Positions 61,710 to 64,000 of a stretch of DNA of 64,000 bases are shown one piece after another. The notes under the pieces are model-generated. The model did no database searches, was not told the origin of the DNA, and worked only from the letters and a program-made list of their open reading frames with translations. Both the position numbers and the translations under genes were made by a program. Positions within the stretch are counted from its first letter, which is position 1. The number at the start of each line of letters is the position of its first letter. Source of the stretch: Aerophototrophica crusticola (GTDB lineage Bacteria > Pseudomonadota > Alphaproteobacteria > Azospirillales > Azospirillaceae); the NCBI GenBank assembly GCA_001939945.1, contig MOEB01000001.1, positions 451,595 to 515,594 of the forward strand. Direction: 5' to 3'.

Positions 61710-62474
61710 TCACACCGTCAGCACATGGCTCCTCAACGGCACCCCCGGCTCCCACACATGCAGCGCGAAACCCGGCGGGTCGTCGGTCCACACGGGCGGG
61801 GCGCCGGGCGTGGGGTCGAAGGCCAGCAGCATGCCGGTGCTGGGGGCACAGAAACCCAGGGTGCCGGCGAAGGGCACGGCGATCCCCCGGTGCACATGCC
61901 CGCACAGCACGCCCGCGATGTTCCCGTGCTGCCGCAGCAGCATCTCGAACGCCTCACCCCCCTGGCAGCGGATCGGGTCCATGACGCCGGAGCCCACCAG
62001 GAAGGGCGGGTGGTGCATGATCACCAGGGTGGGGCCGGAATCTTCGCGCAGCCGCGCCTCCACCCAGGACAGGCGCGCGTCGCACAGGCGGCCCGGCACG
62101 TCCATGGGGATCACCGTATCCAGGGCCAGGATACGCAATCCGCCGACCCGGTGCTCGTAATGCAGGAACTCGCCCTCCGCCGGGAACAGGCCCAAATGCC
62201 CGAACGCCTCCCGCAGGCCCTGGCGGTCGTCATGGTTGCCGGGCAGGGGCAGGAAGGGAATCTCCAGCCGCCCCAGCAGTTCCGCCGCCGGCCCGTACTC
62301 CCCCGGCTTCGGCCCGTTGCCGATGTCGCCGGTCACCACCACCAGGTCTGGCCGGGGCCGCAGGCCGTTCACCCGCTCCACCGCCCGGGCCAGGGCGGCA
62401 TTGGTGTCATAACGCTTTACCGCCCGCTCGCCGGGCACTGTGCAATGCAGGTCGGAAAGCTGGGCGATGATCAT
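61710..62474 (-). CDS. CpdA-like metallophosphoesterase
   Basis: 254 residues with all calcineurin-like motifs: SDLHCTVPGE, VVTGDIGNG, LPGNHDDRQG, IMHHPPF and CGHVHRGI. The CpdA/class III cyclic nucleotide phosphodiesterase group hydrolyses cAMP or related phosphodiesters; 3',5'-cAMP is plausible but not certain. Divergent from the creatininase gene by 62 bp. Confidence 0.9.
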   Translation of the reverse strand: MIIAQLSDLHCTVPGERAVKRYDTNAALARAVERVNGLRPRPDLVVVTGDIGNGPKPGEYGPAAELLGRLEIPFLPLPGNHDDRQGLREAFGHLGLFPAEGEFLHYEHRVGGLRILALDTVIPMDVPGRLCDARLSWVEARLREDSGPTLVIMHHPPFLVGSGVMDPIRCQGGEAFEMLLRQHGNIAGVLCGHVHRGIAVPFAGTLGFCAPSTGMLLAFDPTPGAPPVWTDDPPGFALHVWEPGVPLRSHVLTV

Positions 62475-62536
62475 GGGCAGCGCTCCCCCCGTGGCCTATC
62501 TTCCTGGTCAGCCGAGCCGACACCGGACACCCCACC

Positions 62537-63298
62537 ATGCCGCCCCGCCGTTGGGAAGAGCTGACCTCACCGGACATCGCCGCCCTCCTGCCGGAAACCG
62601 TGGCGATCCTGCCCGTCTCGGCCACAGAGCAGCACGGCCCCCACCTGCCCCTGAACACGGACGCGGTGATCAATGCCGGCATCCTGGACAGGGCCTTGTC
62701 CCAGCTGCCGGACAGCGTCCCCGCCCTGGCCCTGCCGCCCTGGGTCTACGGCTTCTCGCCTGAGCACCTGTCTTTCCCCGGCACCATGACCCTCCCGGCG
62801 GAGGCGCTGCTGGCCGGCTGGCGCGCGGTGGCGGAGGGGGTGCACCGCGCGGGCCTGCGCCGACTCGTCCTGTTCAACAGCCATGGCGGCAACCCGCCGG
62901 TCATGGAACTGCTGGCCTTCGAGCTGCGCCAGCGGCTGGGCATGCTGGTGGTGCCGGTGAGCTGGGGCCGCTTCGGCCTGCCCGACAGGCTGTTCCCGGA
63001 GGATGAGCTGAAATGGGGCATCCATGGCGGCGCCGTGGAGACCAGCCTGATGCTCCATTTGCGCCCGGACCTGGTGCGCGCCGACAAGCTCGCCGACTTC
63101 CGATCCGCCGCCGCTGGTTTGCGGACCAAGGCCCTGCGCCTGCACGACATCGGCTGGGCCGCCCAGGACCTGAACCCGGCCGGGGTCGTGGGTGACACCA
63201 CGCTCGCCACGGCGGGGAAGGGCGCCGCGGTGCTTGAGCACGCGGCACGGGGTCTGGCGACGTTGCTGGAAGAGGTCGCGGCCCACCCCTGGCCGTGA
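62537..63298 (+). CDS. creatininase family protein
   Basis: 253 residues. Metal-site motifs TEQHGPHLPLNTDAV, FNSHGGNPPVMEL and the Glu in GAVETSLML match creatininase/amidohydrolase. Members hydrolyse creatinine or act in other pathways (for example formamide hydrolysis in riboflavin synthesis or mycofactocin), so the substrate is left open. Followed by a REP cluster. Confidence 0.9.
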   Translation: MPPRRWEELTSPDIAALLPETVAILPVSATEQHGPHLPLNTDAVINAGILDRALSQLPDSVPALALPPWVYGFSPEHLSFPGTMTLPAEALLAGWRAVAEGVHRAGLRRLVLFNSHGGNPPVMELLAFELRQRLGMLVVPVSWGRFGLPDRLFPEDELKWGIHGGAVETSLMLHLRPDLVRADKLADFRSAAAGLRTKALRLHDIGWAAQDLNPAGVVGDTTLATAGKGAAVLEHAARGLATLLEEVAAHPWP

Positions 63299-63323
63299 CC
63301 TGTCGAACCTGTGCGCCGTGTAC

Positions 63324-63460
63324 TGTCGGATTACGCTTCGCTAATCCGACCTACGATGCGGCACCCCGTAGGTCGGATTAGGCGCGTGAGCGCCGTAATC
63401 CGACGCCCAATCCCTCAGCCCCGTAGGTCGGATTAGGCGCCTTGGCGCTGTAATCCGACA
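63324..63460. repeat. cluster of three REP units
   Basis: Units at about 63324-63356 (inverse), 63368-63404 and 63423-63460, each a GTAGGTCGGATTAG / TAATCCGAC inverted pair. They fill the convergent gap between creatininase and dps. Confidence 0.8.
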
Positions 63461-63475
63461 CGCAACGGCCAGGCC

Positions 63476-63958
63476 TTAATCCTCCAGCAGGCTCCGCAGC
63501 ATCCACGCGGTCTTCTCATGGATCTGCAAGCGCTGGGTCAGCAGGTCGGCGGTGGCCTCGTCGCCGCCCTTCTCGGCGGCGGGGAACACGGCGCGGGCGG
63601 TGCGGGCGACAGCCTCATGGCCTTCCACCAGCTGCCGGATCATGTCCGTGGCGTTGGGCACGCCCTGCTCTTCGCGCACGCTGGTCAGCCGGCCGAACTG
63701 GCCGCCGCTGGCCGGGGCGAAGTGGCCCAGGGACCGGATGCGCTCCGCCAGCTCGTCCAGGGCGGTCCACAGCTCCGTGTACTGGGTCATGAACATGGTG
63801 TGCAGCGTGTTGAACTGCGGCCCGGTGACGTTCCAGTGGAAGCCATGGGTCTTCAGGTACAGCTGGAAGGTGTCGGCCAGCAGGCGCGACAGCCCCTCCG
63901 CGATGGCCTGCCGGTCCTCGGCGGCGATCCCGATGTCGATGGCGACGGACTTTGCCAT
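63476..63958 (-). CDS. dps: Dps DNA-protection / ferritin-like protein
   Basis: 160 residues. Ferroxidase residues in [12 protein letters not shown] and [11 protein letters not shown] are typical of Dps dodecamers, which store iron and shield DNA from peroxide. The N-terminus has one Lys and lacks a long basic tail, so direct DNA binding is uncertain. ATG at 63958, with GAGAGGA upstream. It ends 15 bp from the REP cluster. Confidence 0.94.
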   Translation of the reverse strand: MAKSVAIDIGIAAEDRQAIAEGLSRLLADTFQLYLKTHGFHWNVTGPQFNTLHTMFMTQYTELWTALDELAERIRSLGHFAPASGGQFGRLTSVREEQGVPNATDMIRQLVEGHEAVARTARAVFPAAEKGGDEATADLLTQRLQIHEKTAWMLRSLLED

Positions 63959-64000
63959 GGTTCCTCTCCGAATCCTCGTCTGCTCCCAGGAAGGATGGTC

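Noticed and set aside
1-64000. tRNA or rRNA genes
   Set aside because: Looked for T-loop (GTTCGANTCC-type) and rRNA-like stretches by eye on both strands and saw none; a covariance search would be decisive.

Overview
This window reads as chromosome of a GC-rich alphaproteobacterium, most likely a Rhodospirillales/Azospirillaceae relative. The evidence is the C4-pathway 5-aminolevulinate synthase, the gatC-gatA block divergent from ruvX, the pyrB/pyrC/plsY/dprA/topA group, ExoD, and a CbrA-like SSS-histidine kinase. The genus is inference. Genes are dense with short gaps. No rRNA, tRNA or CRISPR array was seen.

Layout. 1-8 kb: 5' part of purQ, a 31-aa membrane peptide, a four-gene signalling operon (receiver, pseudo-kinase/exonuclease fusion, small membrane protein, SSS-histidine kinase), exoD and an Hpt/pseudo-receiver protein. 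8-20 kb: hemA, topA, dprA, plsY, a pyrC-like gene lacking its HxH metal motif, and pyrB. A tyrosinase with a secreted companion protein sits between pyrB and pyrC. 20-31 kb: dienelactone hydrolase, CoA-transferase, AEC transporter, ruvX, gatCA, a deleted IS110 relic, rpmG, an S41 protease and RNase R. 31-36 kb: two toxin-antitoxin-like pairs around an aminotransferase, then a thioredoxin/NHL protein. 36-46 kb: a MocR-like regulator without its PLP lysine, a PepSY/two-component/MipA envelope group, an M20 amidohydrolase, a PrcB-like lipoprotein and a lone pair of peptide-type ABC permeases. 46-54 kb: a ThDP enzyme, a GST, a CapD-type sugar dehydratase, a degenerate HWE-type kinase and small unknowns. 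53-64 kb: omega-aminotransferase, agmatine deiminase, Mn-catalase, VOC, MOSC, a ClpP paralogue, a PuuC-like aldehyde dehydrogenase, a CpdA-like phosphodiesterase, creatininase and Dps.

Themes. Several signalling or regulatory proteins have lost key residues while keeping the fold: the exonuclease-linked kinase, the Hpt-linked receiver, the HWE kinase and the MocR regulator. Polyamine/amine catabolism genes recur (two class III aminotransferases, aguA, PuuC-like dehydrogenase). At least three families of intergenic palindromic repeats occur: GTAGGTCG REP units, some of which supply the stop codon of the adjoining gene; a GTGGACCCCCGCC family; and a two-copy element of about 190-205 bp with inverted ends built from ACGGAT iterations. 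The strongest candidates for undescribed biology are the tyrosinase companion pair, the pseudo-kinase/exonuclease operon and the ACGGAT element.
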